Notes: generated by a model from the letters alone, not told the origin. Counted from the first letter of the stretch, positions 39,266 to 52,160 are shown. The stretch: DNA of 64,000 nt from Phytoseiulus persimilis (GCA_037576195.1 CM075103.1:29844723-29908722), one strand, 5' to 3'. Numbers and translations: made by a program.

Positions 39266-42200
39266 GAAGATGGAAAATGCCGGCACTGAGACGAAACATT
39301 CTCTCCCGCGAAACGGGTCTAAAATTGAACAGGAGTTAGTCTGTGAAGCGTGCTCAGAGGTGTCTCTGTTGGCCACAGAATCCGCTCACGGCTGGCCGTC
39401 TGACTGACTGGCGAATTGTTCGGCTGGCGGGCAAGCGGGCGGCATGCTTCTCTACGCGGCTTGACTATGCAGAGTCGGCTCGACTCATTGTCAGCTAGGT
39501 GTCCCGTGGTGACGGGCGTTTTGTTACGCGACGCTGAACAACTGACGGCCACGTCATATTAATTTAGAGCCGCCGCCGGGCCGATGAGGAGAATTCATTT
39601 GCCGTGACGCACTCCGTTGTCGGGCCTGAACATCCTGCAACGTTCCACTGCATTGTTTCGTTGGCGGGTCTCCACACTTTCGTCCGTCAGTTTATTCACT
39701 GATTAATTCCTTCATCAGCTCCTTGCTCTATCCCCCTGTCAGACTCTACTCAATGAGTGTGCTCGGATAAAGAGTTGATATCCTTGGCATGTGAGGAACA
39801 CAATATTTTTCAGGTGAGCGACACTCGTGTCCGGGATGTTTCACCTTTTCATCCGGCTGTCGCCGATGGCCTCGTCGGAGTGAAACCCTGATCTTCCTTC
39901 TAGCGGTGTCTCCGAAGACCGCATGTATCATGCACCATCAACAGGGCGTGAATCTGGCCAGACTTCGCGCCCCCGATATGCAGGGCTCCCCAACGGTGAT
40001 CGAGTCCAGTGGTTTCTGATCCTCTTTTTTCCTTATCTGGAAACGTCAATTTGCGTCGATTCTGAAACTAGAATAGTGACTCTCTATCTGGAAGAACTGT
40101 TCACGTCGCTAAACAGGCTCTTTCCCCATCATTCCCACGGTGTTCGTGCGTCTCGTGATTTCGGGATTCACCACATAACGAACAATGGGTTGCAGAGAGG
40201 AGCGGAAGGAGGAAGAGTTGAAAAAGGGGGCGATCTCATCAAGCTGATTTTCAAAGAACCGGGAGCAAACTCTGCTGTTTTGTGTGTCCTCGACAGATGA
40301 GATAACCGATATTCATACACAGATGACTTCAGAGTACCGAGAAACTCCGTCTGAATGAACGGGTAATGAGCAGAAGTCTGCGAATAATTTGTTCCATGAT
40401 GAGAACTACTTAGACCGCATGTTCCATTTTTGATGCAGGAAATTAACAACAGACAAGAAAGTAGTATAATTAAGTCAACTCAGGTGAGGAGGGTTTGGAC
40501 CGTTGAGAACCAGATTACCAGAAGCGTAAACAACAACGCCATGAGCGCAGGTCTCATTTAGATAGCCGCCTAACTTGAAGCACCAAAAGCCACAGATTCT
40601 CTGCAACCGGTCCGTCTTGTTCATGCTCAAAAATATGGAGCAGTTTTTCTCGATCACGAAATTCAAGGATTAGGGTGAATCAGGAACGAGAGCAACAATA
40701 ATGGAGATAGATTTTTGCCAGGAGGAAAATATTCTAGCCTGTTCTTCGAAATTGAAGTTTTCGGAAGGCTCTGAAAGATCAATGACTGAGTAGGAAAGGA
40801 ATGATCACATTCTGCTCAAGCCTCTGTTCTTCCGCGCATGATGGTGTCGGAAGAGCGCTGCTTTGGAATCGTTTAGCATGACAGGATGCCCCGCTGATAA
40901 GCTTCATGGCTCACTTAGATGAGTGATCTTAATCCTTCCTGCTTGCGTCCCTTTTTTCGAAATAGCAAGGATAATAAAACAACAAGGATAAACAACAGAA
41001 AACAGTTGGAAGAACTTCCGAATCGTGAAAAAATGAGGGAACTCCGAACACCGAGAAACGGTTGTCCAAAGCTCCGGGGGACATCCTCAACTTTTTTTTT
41101 TCTGGAGAAACCGTATTGTGCTCGAGTGGCTCAGGACTCGCTCAGTTCTGAAAAAGCTTTTATCAGAGTCCTCCTTTGCCTGTGATCCAGACAGCTGAGA
41201 TGACCATCTTGCTCGAAATCCTTCTCGTTCATTGCTGAGACCGCCCATGGGAACAAGAAAGTCGAACTAAGAGCGTGGACGAGAACGCTTCTGGAAGGGC
41301 ATGGCGACTACCATGGAGAAACAGGCCAGTGCACGTCACAAACCTTCTCTGGCCGTGCACACTTCCAGGCCTATCTCTGCAGAATGCAGTCGGAACTTAG
41401 CCCGATCTTTCGTAGCAGCCTCCTTGGTACCCAATCAAGCATTGCCGAAGGCTTGGAATTCGCCTAACAGTAGCTTCAGTCTCACACGCAACTCAGACAG
41501 TATTGTGGACACCAAGCTGCAAAACAGATAGGGATGGGACAGTATTTCGAGTCTATAGTTGAACTGATAAGGACGGAAGGAGAATGGTGAAAAGGACTGA
41601 AAAGGAGCATGTTCAGGAGCTCAGACAGACCCCAAGCCAAGCGAGCGATAACCATAGAACCTAAATTCACCCAAAGGAACGAGGGCTGATCGCGTCTGAA
41701 TCGGAGAAGAAAGGCTCGAAGGGCTGTGGCTAAGCAACTTTGTGCACACATTCGGTACAGAGGCCATCTCCGTGGAGCGCACGAGAATTTCCAGATGGCG
41801 TTCGTTGCATTCGGCGGAAAGCGACTCAGTTTTCCGGGGAGGGCTTCACCTGCGAGTCTGCGGCCTCGGCGCAGACTCCTCGCTATCCGAATCCATTTCG
41901 GTGACTGTTCGCGAAACGCTAGCCGCGAAAGAGTCCGATTGTCAGCAACCGAAAAACCTCCGCGGACAGTCGAAATAAAATTCGGATGAAGAGGGTGTTT
42001 ATTCGTTCGACTCTATCCGTTAGTACATACATGAATTCTCGAGGCTGCAAGCATTTCCCGCTGCCTCTCTCTTTCTTGCACTGAAAAACAATCTACTCCG
42101 ACACAAGGGTCGGTTTGGTCCTTGGGGGCAACTATAATCAGTCAACTCATTCGAAGACAGAGGAACACGAAGGAGTCAACGGATCAATATACGCTAGAGA

Positions 42201-43547
42201 ACTACTGGATGCTCGACTGGATGACATGGAGTGATTGAAAGGTCATGGCGAATCAAGATTTACGGAATGAACAGATCCCATGAATAATCATCCCGTTATG
42301 GCATAGAAGTCGGGAGTCCTGCGTATGTTTATCGCAACTGATCGAATGATGACCGAACTCAGTCGCAGACCTGATCGATCGATATTAGCATGGAATGCGC
42401 AAGATAGTCTCCAACAGATCCGCCCCAAACATCTCATGCAAGATGGCAGCCTTGGTCGGAACATTGGCGTTTCGACCTGCGATACTCGTGATTCGTTCGC
42501 GAGAGATAAATCATTGAAAGCCCCGAGATGAATGAATCGATGCTCCATCCCTTCCCACGTGTGACGAGCGTTGAGCGTTGACCGTTGACGGCTTCGAAAA
42601 CATGGTCGAAAGCGGATCGTGATCGATAGTTTGTTACCGAAATCCGCTGACAATACGCTGTTTCCAGCTCGTTGTCATGGCCCTTGACGTCATCTGCTTC
42701 GGCGGCGCGACGTTTACGCGTCTCGCATATACTTGTTGTAAACCACTTGATATTGCACTCGCGCCAGCTACTATTAACAGTAGCAGCAATGTTCAGGATG
42801 AATGTTCCGACAGAGTGTTTCTGATCGGGTGTTTCGATTGGAAGCGTTGGTCCACTTTCGGTTTTTTGTTGCTATGGAAGCACCACTGATTGACTGATTG
42901 GAGTCAAGTGTCGTCGTCACGCAGTGTATTTCCGCTGAAGAACCGCTCCGATCGGGTTGCAACAAAACATGGGGTACGAAAAAGAATACCAAAAAGAGGA
43001 GAAAGGAAGAAAATATGTTGTCACTGTTGTCGCTGAAATATGCGGGGGCGAACGGGAGTCTGAGAGAGCTGGAGTGGAATCAGGGCAGCCGTAGGAGACC
43101 GGATCGACCAATAAGGGGCAGCACGTTTTTGGAGACACAAATATCTATCGGGAGAAGCTGGTTCGGACCGTTATCGGTGCTCCGATGTCGTTCTACTGCG
43201 AGAAAACGCAGCGATTCACTTTTGGAGCGTTAGTTTCTATCTTCCACCGATGACTCCGTTCTCGTGGCGTTGGTGTCGGTTGTGGTGGCGGTCCCAGCTC
43301 ATAAATATGTTAATCAACATAGATCGCTCCAGAGAGGAAGAGAAAAAGCGGTGAGATCTTGAAAGCACCAGGAGGAACTCTGAAAAAGCTTAGAAGAAGA
43401 TAAAGAGAAAGAAATGAGACGGCCGATGAAGTCATCAGACAACACAAAACAAGATTGCCAGATGAGCGATCTGAGCAAGCCGATGCCTGAAAGCGACCGA
43501 CCGACTGACGGCCGACTGAGCTTCCCGCCGACGTTGACGATAATACC

Positions 43548-43582
43548 CAACAACGACAACACCAGAAACAACAACAACAACG
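43548..43582. repeat. (CAA)n triplet tract
   Basis: Imperfect ACA, CGA and CAA triplets ending in four AAC units. Confidence 0.75.
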
Positions 43583-44956
43583 GCCAACACGGATGAAGAT
43601 GAAGAGCGAGATGAAGGAAGACCGGGATGGAGACGATCGGCATGAGAGCTCGTCGTCGACGCGATATCGGGAGCCTTCAAAGTGAAGAGCCGAAACAGTG
43701 ATTAAGCATTGACTAATTTACTGCCACCGGCGTCCGTGCTCAACATGTGATTGATGAATGTCCGATAACACACAGCACCAACGGGGCGCGATGCGTATCA
43801 AGGACGCGGCTGCAGGGACAACACCAACAATAAAAGATTACAGATGATAAACTTAGTTCGGACGGCCCAAGTCAAAGAGGTGGTTCGAGCGATCGGACGG
43901 CGACGTCGGAGCCATGAGGGATGACCGGAATCCTGATCGACACCCAATGCCGTTGATCGCATGTGGAATCTATCAATCTCTTCCTCGAGGGGATGACTGT
44001 CTGGAAACATGCCCCAATTTCACGTGGAATGGTCGTCAAGATCGCTCATGAACGTGACGAATCGATCGAGTTGATGAATTCTGGATCGTTGATGTGAGTC
44101 AGGCCATGATCGATTATCGAGCAGACCGCTCGTGCACGTGAAAGACGCTGCTCTTCAGACACCGACGTCTGTCGATACATTGAAATATTTTTAGAGGCAG
44201 TTTGGTGGCAGATTTGCGATTCTCCATTCACGATTTTCACTGTCGTCCGGATCGATCATTGTTCTATCTCAGGATTCTATGGTGAACGGACATGCTCGTC
44301 CATCGGAGAGTGTCCTCCGACCAGAGAAAATACGGCACTTCTCTCGGTCGTTGCTCAATGTCACACGGAGTCGCTGGCTGGAAAGGACGCGTGGCAAAAG
44401 CTGAATAAAGCAGATCTGCTCAGTGCTTCATGTTGCTCCGAATGTCGTTGAGTGTAGGGGCGTCCGTCTTGATGGTAGCGGCTGCCGAAAGAAGGCGACT
44501 TTTCCCCGCGATTGACGTCTCAATCACGAAGCAGCGCTCGGACGGCTGACGTTCCGTTACAATCGTTGATTGACGGAAGCGCGGACTGCCGTAAGGCCAG
44601 AATGACTGACGTCGGTCCTTCGAAGAACAAAGTGCCCGATGTCGATTCGTCTCCCGATGTTGTTCCAAACTTGACACTGACATTGTTTCTGTCGCCGTCA
44701 TCTGACACATTTTGCCGCCTGGGAACGCACCGGAAACTCATCAACTCTGACCGATATTTTTTTCGACTTGTGATCAGCCCTGGAATTCATCCATCCAAGG
44801 GACTCCGCCTGGGCAAGCGAGGGGTTCTTGGAATGGAATTCAGTTCTGTTCTCGGTCCAGAATGCCGACTTGTGCTGTCAACCCCGTTTGAAGTGAGCGA
44901 ACCAACCGAAGCTAAATATTCGAGCAGTCAATCAAAGCTTCAACCTGGGTTCCAGT

Positions 44957-44985
44957 GAGTCAGTCAATCAATCAGTCAACCAGTC
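44957..44985. repeat. (CAGT)n/(CAAT)n array
   Basis: 4-bp units alternating CAGT and CAAT. Confidence 0.8.
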
Positions 44986-45162
44986 CACGAGAGTGTCAGA
45001 ACATGAAGCTGCTGCTTGGTCTAGCAGTCAGTCGGAAATCAGTCAAACATCCAGGCAGCGGAGGAACGAACGAGCGTATTAGCGGAAGAAGAGACTCGTC
45101 TGTAGGAAGAAAGACTGTCTTGACGCGGCGACAGTTGACCAAACAGTGAGTGCTGTGCAGCT

Positions 45163-45449
45163 TTGCTGTGTCCTGTTGTCACTTCGCAGCAACAGCTGCG
45201 AAGCGCGGGTATGACGCATATCTCGATTCGTCAACTCAACATTGATCTTGTATACGCGTCACGTGAGTTCCGAGCTGAATATTCTCTCGCTCGAGTGTAC
45301 GATCGCCGGGTCCATTGGGAACTGCTCAAGAGATTCAGTGAGTTTTCGTTCATCCAATCGTACCGGGGACGGACCGAAAACTGGATTGATCCATCAGGTC
45401 GTTGAGCGAGAGCTCCGAGCGTAACCTTGTTGAAGTTCTGGTAAAGCAT
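45163..45449. CDS. Candidate exon-like segment, strand ambiguous
   Basis: Plus-strand codons 45163-45405 encode an 80-residue frame including LNIDLVYASREFRAEYSLAR. Minus-strand codons 45231-45449 encode a frame including LAQRPDGSIQFSVRPRYDW. Both look more protein-like than their surroundings, as happens when a real exon is read in antisense. No family is recognised and no splice sites were fixed. Confidence 0.14.
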
Positions 45450-48400
45450 TTCAAGCCATCAATCTCCTGTAAAACGGGGAAAAGGGAAGCATCGGAGACA
45501 AATCTATAGGAGAGAGCTGAGACGACGACATGAGTAAGAGAGGGTACTCTCTTAGGGAAGAAAGAGGGGAAGACGAAAGGATGGCGGCACTTCTGGGAAG
45601 ACGAGATCAGACAGAGTGATGAAAAAGGCGAAAGAAGGACCGTCGAAGGATCGGAGCGGGTTATCAATCAAGTTCAACCAACGCGGCTCTCCTCTCTACA
45701 ATCTGACTCTATTTTTTGAGTAGTCATCGTGGTCGTCCGCCATCGCGAGACGGGGCGGAGGAGACGCTGGAAGACGCGAGAGGTGAGGGAGTGGAAGTCG
45801 AGAGAGAAGAACAGAGAACCAGAGAGGGGGAAATGGTGGTGTTGTCATTAATCTTCATTAAATCTGTCCTTCTCGTCCCCGTTCCGAGCGTCGGACAATC
45901 GGGCGGTTTCTCGCCTTGCTCCGTTTTCTTCACCTCCCCCTTCCCGCCTGTCCTTTGATTATCTTCCGCCCGCTCTCCCATGTTGGGGCATCAGCTGGAC
46001 CTCGAGTTTTCTGAGCGCTTTTTCCTTTTTGCAGCGCTATTCAAACTCCCATGGCAACCCCAAAGCTTCCAGGGGTCCTAACGTCATGGGAATGAGGGAA
46101 ACCTGTGTATCCTCTCGTCGTGAATGAGATGATTCCTCGATAAGAGCGGGCTGAACGGTTGTGAGGAGTTCGTCTGCTCTGGGCTGACTGAGTTTCCTCC
46201 CTCCGAGAGGCTCAAAGCGTTCTTCTTCCTCGTTGAAATTCGGCTCGAGTTTCGAAAATGCTGGAGCTGTTCAACGTACAAAGTGAGATTTTTAGATTCA
46301 GAGCGTCTGCTTTGTTGGCAGCTCAGTTGGCTTGTGGTTTACTGGATAGAATCGATTCTGAGAATCCATTAATTATTCGTCTTGTGACAGAGAATTAGAG
46401 AAGAGAACTACGGGGAGAGCGGGCGAGCGAAAGATCGGACGTCGAGGGCGGTGAGGCATGGCGGGCTTTGGCAGGTGATCAATCTCTATCTAAACAACGG
46501 AATACAATTTTGCGGAGAAAAACTCATATTCAAACGTCTGGGCATTCTCATTGCATGGGGCTCCCTTCGGACCCCCCTCGCTTTTCTCAGCGCTCACTCA
46601 ATCAGATCCGTTTACGGTTCCTCTTCGATTCGCCGGCGTTGCATGGTTTGCCTGAAATCCACTGTCGCTCGATGTTGAAAGCCTTCATCGACCCCTAGCT
46701 CCATCTTACCTCCGTTCCTGTCTTGCGTATTCATCACTCTGTTATGATTTTCCGTTTGACTCACTCGGCGATGCTCCCTCAAGAGAAATCACGTTATATC
46801 GTTCGCCTGCTGTCTTGCCGTTGCCGGTTCATGTATCATGGAACAGAAGCGCTCCTTGCGTTGTCAGATAGTCCCCTTTCGATTCTTCTTGCTGGAACTA
46901 CGTTTTCCTTGCCCTCGCAGAGCGTCGAGTCCACCACTCCCCTTGTCTCCGTTGTTTCCCGTTTCACCCCGTTCTTCCTCACCCTCAATGTCCCAGATAT
47001 TCCTCTCCCTCGATGACTTGCTCCCCACCGTACATCCCTACCCCTGTCGACCCGTGACTCAGTAAGTCTCTCTTCTTCTCTATCATATCTTTTTTCTATC
47101 GCTCTCCTCCTCTTTCTCGGTCTCCCTGTACTTCCCTCCTTTCCGTCCATTGCTCGCTGAGGACGTCATGGTCCAGCTTCATTTTTCACTCCGCGAAAGA
47201 TCATCACCGAGCTATAATGATCAAGATGATGATGAATGGTAGCAATGAAGATGGTAACGATGGCTCTGGTGGTGGCAGTGGTGATGACTGGAGTCCCAGT
47301 AGTCGCTTCGGACATAGCGGTGTATGTTCCGCTTTCCGCAGCAGCCTCCCTATTCCACTCTCCCTCAAACCTTCCCGTGCGCTCCTCTTTCCGTTCCTTG
47401 TTTCCTGCGGGTGATTCTCCCGACGATGCGCTCGAAACTCACCATCATCAGCGCTCGGATTCTCCATGAAGCTTGATCTGAATACGGAACAAGCAAATCA
47501 TGGAATCATCTCGACTCAACAGCGCTCGCGAACGGTGTCTCGCAATCATGACGCGTCCCGAGCGACAGCATAACAGTCGCTGAAACAGTCCGAGAGCGAA
47601 GAGGAGCAGGTGGGGAGGTGTGTCCAATCCAGACCATTGATCTTCTTTTCCTCGGCGTGCGTCGATCCTGTTTCAATCGATCATAGAACAGACTGGTCGT
47701 CTTCCCGGAGATTCGTCACAGCCCGCCAGTCAGCCGATCCGAGTCGGGAAGGAAGGCAGGCCGCCGGGTTTTGCAGTGTAGATCCCTGATTTCCCTCTTC
47801 TTCTTCTCCATTTCCCTAGCCATTAGGGAGAACGTCGTAGAAGTCATACTCATCGTCATCGGCCGGTCTTGTGATCATATATCACCCTGATTGAAACCTG
47901 GTCTCGCTTCTCCCCATCCGAGCAGAACATCGGTTTAAGCCTAGGAATCCATTAAAACAGCAGCTCGCCAACCGACCACTTCGCTTGTCTGCTTAGTAGT
48001 CGCCCGAGAGTCAACCAGCCAGCCAACCGGGCGATCTACTAGAGCAGAGAACTCAGCACTCGAGCCGGACTATGATCCCGGAGGGAAAACCAGACGAACA
48101 CATTAACCTTGTCGAAATCATCATTTGTTCTGCGGGGCGCTGGCTGAAAATAAAAACCGAACTTCATCCGAGCCCCCGTGAACGAGAATAGGGTTGGTTG
48201 GACAAGCGCTAACTTTTTTGTCGCTTCTCTCGGTCACAAGTTCTACTTCGAGTTTGGACGATCTATGGGCGAGACGGGCGAGGGAAGGAGAAGGCACGGC
48301 GGGTTCTGGCTCCCTCAGCGGACAGGTCTTCCTCTCAGACAGCGCGTGCAGCTTCTGGAACGAGTTCTGGGGTTAATCTGTATTTCCGTCGACTCATCCG

Positions 48401-49349
48401 ACTGTGCGTTCATCCTTCGAACGGACCGACAGACTGTCCGTCCATGCGTCCGGCGGTCGTCGGTTGGACGCTTGAAGGATATTGATGTGTTTGGCGCGCT
48501 TTCATTTATCTCCGGAATCGATTAACTACACGACAACCAACCCCGTCCGCTTCTCCTGCTTGTCAATAAATCATCCTTTTAAACACACACAGACTCTCGA
48601 TTCATCCATCGCTCCATTCATAAATGTCACTGAGGCCGTCTTCTCTCCCCCTCTGAGCGCCCGCACCCTCTCCCTCGCCACCGGTAACTTGGAGTTCGAT
48701 TTCCCTTCCTGAACAGATCGCACGCTTCTTCCATTTTTTTCCCTGATCCTCTCGAGGCTCCCACCCGGAGTTCGTGAACTCTCCCCAGATCTGGCCACGG
48801 AGTAGCGGGCTCAAACATCGAGGTCGAGAAGCATTTCTCGTTGAGCGGTTCCAGGTTCTCCGGGTGTCCAAGGAACGTGCTCGGTCACGCAAGCATCCCG
48901 CTCGCCCGGCTTGTCCGCGACCGAGCGTGCGCTGGTCGATGTCACCGCGAAGAATCTCTAATTGTCGTAATCTGCAGCAGCAGCACCAACAGCGGCCCTG
49001 AGAGATGATGGATTCGTTGAGCAGATGTTACAACACACAAAAAAAGCCACAAGACCGATCGGTGGCGACAAAGATGAAGAAGAGACGACAACGCTAGAAG
49101 AGCTCGACGGCGCTGGCGCCGCTCTCAGAGCCGCACAGGCAAGCAAACACGCCTCGTGTTAAAGACAAAGCCGACCAACTGGCTCGCTCGAGAGTCCTTC
49201 CTACCAACTGGAATGCGTCGACAAACAGGCTCACGGGCAATCGAAGGGACAGTCGGCTGAACGCACGGACGGAGAGCGCAAGAACAACGGTGACGACCAA
49301 CTTCTCGCGCTGTGGCCACCGCAGCTGAGCTTCGCAACTCCCTATCCGG

Positions 49350-49360
49350 AAAAAAAAAAA
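49350..49360. repeat. Run of 11 A
   Basis: An uninterrupted poly-A tract, with no preceding polyadenylation signal or retrogene evidence. Confidence 0.85.
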
Positions 49361-51369
49361 CGGACGATGCCGCGCCTCGTCCGCACCGCTTCGCACCGAC
49401 GCTCGAGCGCAAAGCTTCGAACCTGTGACCCTTCGAAGAACTGAAGAGAAGCTTACCGTGTCGTCAACATGTGCTGTAGTCACGCAGCAATGACAATCTG
49501 AACTTTCCCTAAACACAGACGAGACGAAATACGATTGTCATTTGTCTTCCCGGAGGAGATGCACATTTTTCTCTCTCTCCCAATCTCTCGGTGTCTGTTA
49601 CCCACGTCCTGTGCTCGACCGAGCCGCCTGTAGTCGCTCTTGTTCAAGATCTCCAGCGGCCGTAATGACTGCCTGGGCTCGGCCCGAGCACTCTTCCTGA
49701 GTCGAGTAAGGCCGGCAGGCAGCAATCCACAATGAGGAGATCATGTGTGCACGCTTCTTCCTTTGTTCCAGCGAGCATGCTTCGAGTATTTCTCTTTCGT
49801 TTGTCATCATCCGTCTCTCCTTGTTCCCTCCTCCCACGACTCTTTCTGACTGTTTTTCGTTCGGCCTGGGAAACGCAACGACCCGCGATGGAGCTTTCCC
49901 TCCTCTCCGGGCGGAGGAATCAAAAAAGTGGTTTCACTTTTGATCCGATTGCGGAGTAAGCCGACTCGGCGAAGACGGAACTGTCCTCCATGGCTGCGAG
50001 GAGGAGCGAGGAATCGCGCCGTGCGAACACCTTGAGTCCACATGGTTTCATCTCCTTTTCGGAGCCGTGAGTCCCCAGTGGGTCTTTTTCCCTACCGGCT
50101 CTACGATCACGCCAATAAATCTCTGCGTGATCAGCGATGCTTCGACAAAATCCGTCAAAGTGTACTCATCGACACGATCCGTAAACAGAGGGTGGCCAAC
50201 GATATATGATTCACTTACAGCAGACTTCAAAGAAGCTTGTCTCGGAGGCCAACTCGTTTCCCCTTAGAAACTTGGTTTTTGTTTTTTCGTTCAAGACCCC
50301 CTCTCAGACAGCATATGTTCGGAGATCGTTGACACCTCATGTATCAATTTCACAAAGTTTTGAATCAGACAGTGAGGCTTGCGATGTATTCGCCTCTTGT
50401 CCATCCATCACGCCGCTCGTCGACGATTCTTCTATGCGAGTCTGACGATCACGGTCCGATTGCAGGACGAAGGTTCGCTTTCTCAGAATAGGGATGTCAA
50501 CATCGATTAAAGTATGGACAGAACGGACAGTTTGATCACAGTGCCAACTAGCGAAAGGCCGGGAGCTGGAGAACCTGTGAGCATTTATCGCTGAAAATCT
50601 GAAAACGATCAATTACACCTATCAGGCTTGCCTGCCTGGCTGCGAAGCCGAAGTCGGAAGCAATCATGTTCAGCGCTTCGATCGTCTTCTCAGTCATTAC
50701 AGGCGTTTTCGCTGAAAATTATCCCCAACGCTGACAACAGCAGCATCACTTCCCATTAGTTGGGAACCAATGAGGATCGAAGACTGAAACTCGGAGTGGC
50801 AGGCAACGATTGACTGTTTTCCCACGAATTCCTGATCCGACGGCACTGGACTGGACCAAAGGGAAGCTAAGAATAACGGTTTGCGGAGGGCGGGAACAAA
50901 ATCGGCAGGATATAGATTTTTCTCAGTTCCCTCGTTGATCGGCTAGCGGCTACGGGTCGAACGTTTGATCCATCGCGATCTGAAACACACCCTATCAGCT
51001 TCTGTTTGTGATTTGACCGAATCTGAATGGGCTCGCATCTGACCGAAACCAGAGCAACAATTACCCTGTGATCATTTCTCACAACTATTGTCGGTCCGCT
51101 TGGTGATAATAAGATAATGGCTCAACTACATGGCCGACGGTAAAAGGATCCAGCCCCGGGTGCCAACGTGCTTAGTCAAGCTGATCCGGGGGAATTCCCC
51201 AGGGGCTGTTTCTGGCGCGAGCTTCCCTCCCTCATAAACTGCGCCACGACCTGAGGCACTGCCGGGCTCCCAGTAACTGGAGGCTTGCAGGAATTCCCAG
51301 GATCGAGATACTTCTCAATTTGCAAAAAGCCCAATACGTTTCCTGCCGATCACGCAGCGGATCTTAACC

Positions 51370-51804
51370 ATGAATGCTTCTGTCAACCGAGTCGCTGTAC
51401 CTGAGAACGAAACTTCTGCCTCTAGGATGGCTGTGCCCAATGCCCATTCTCGAAGTTCCACGTGCGACATCCTGGGAGAGAGAAAAGTTCCAGCAGCCCT
51501 ATGGAACGATCTCGAAAACTGTGATGAGAAATCGTGTCCAAAGAATGGGGGAAACTCACATGAACTGTCATAGGGAGTCGGTTAACCTCAAAATTTACAA
51601 TGGTTACAGCGAAGATCAAGGGAACATTTATACACGGCAAACGAGCGAGATGGGGGGAATCGACTTCCATATGAAGATGAATTTTAATCGAGAGAGAACA
51701 GAGGAAGAGTCAATATTTAGATCTTCCGTGGAGAACACTCCCCAGAAAGCACGTGCCAAACATGCGCGAGCCAGGCTCTGGGAAAATCTTATGGTGAAAT
51801 ACTA
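51370..51804 (+). other. Flank 5' of the Tc3-like element, with an ORF that runs into the transposon
   Basis: An ATG-started frame of 164 codons runs from 51374 to 51868 and crosses the left transposon boundary at 51805. Its last ~21 codons are therefore transposon sequence. The part before 51805 is rich in charged residues, with no domain I recognise, and an overlapping second frame (51370-51573) is also open. If this was host coding sequence, the transposon interrupted it. An ORF of this length is also plausible by chance in this window. The neighbouring stretch at 51121-51369 is GC-rich, has a GGGGAATTCCCC palindrome, and shows no gene. Confidence 0.2.
51803..51804. repeat. TA target-site duplication, left
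   Basis: TA directly precedes the CAG tip of the left end. It pairs with the TA at 53385-53386. Confidence 0.75.
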
Positions 51805-52003
51805 CAGTCCGCAACACGAATTTATCGACACGCATTCTATTTGCATGATTTCCGCACCCGCTGGATAACGAAGTCAGTGTTGCCATGGGAATTCCACTAG
51901 GTGCGACAGACTTTGAGATTATATCAACCGACTGAGAAGAACGAAGTTTAGGCTCAGGATCGAACATTTTTGATATCCAGCTGTAACACGAAATTATCGA
52001 CAG
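51805..52003 (+). repeat. Left terminal region of the Tc3-like element, with two direct repeats
   Basis: The outer repeat is 51805-51831 and the inner repeat 51977-52003. Both share the core AACACGAAWTTATCGACA, offset by 172 bp. The outer copy differs from the right outer copy at 4 of 27 positions. The inner copy differs from the right inner copy at 3 of 27. In IR/DR transposons such repeats are the binding sites of the transposase's N-terminal domain; that role is inferred here. The spacer between the copies is much less conserved between the two ends, apart from a block around TGCCATGG. Confidence 0.85.
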
Positions 52004-52160
52004 CGTTGAAATCGCGCATTCGGTTGGAGTTTCAGCATTTTCTCGTGAGGCTGATACCGACGAACGTCAAGTTAGTGCTAACGAAGGACACACAAGTACG
52101 ATTTGTCGACTCAGAACTCCGGCTCGTCAAGATTTGTGAGAAAGAATTCATTCCCTCAAT

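Larger units (their letters stand above)
39266..51369. other. Non-coding stretch, no gene assigned apart from the 45.2 kb candidate
   Basis: It holds CAGT/CAAT and CAA repeats, a run of 11 A at 49350-49360, and pyrimidine-rich DNA around 46850-47150. ORFs overlap on several frames (for example around 44512-44958 and 49094-49516) without recognisable domains. GC-rich DNA at about 51130-51300 has short palindromes but no identified function. Confidence 0.55.

Noticed and set aside
46311..46385. tRNA-like A-box (GGCAGCTCAGTTGG)
   Set aside because: There is no matching D-stem partner, no GGTTCRANNCC B-box at the right distance, and no acceptor stem.
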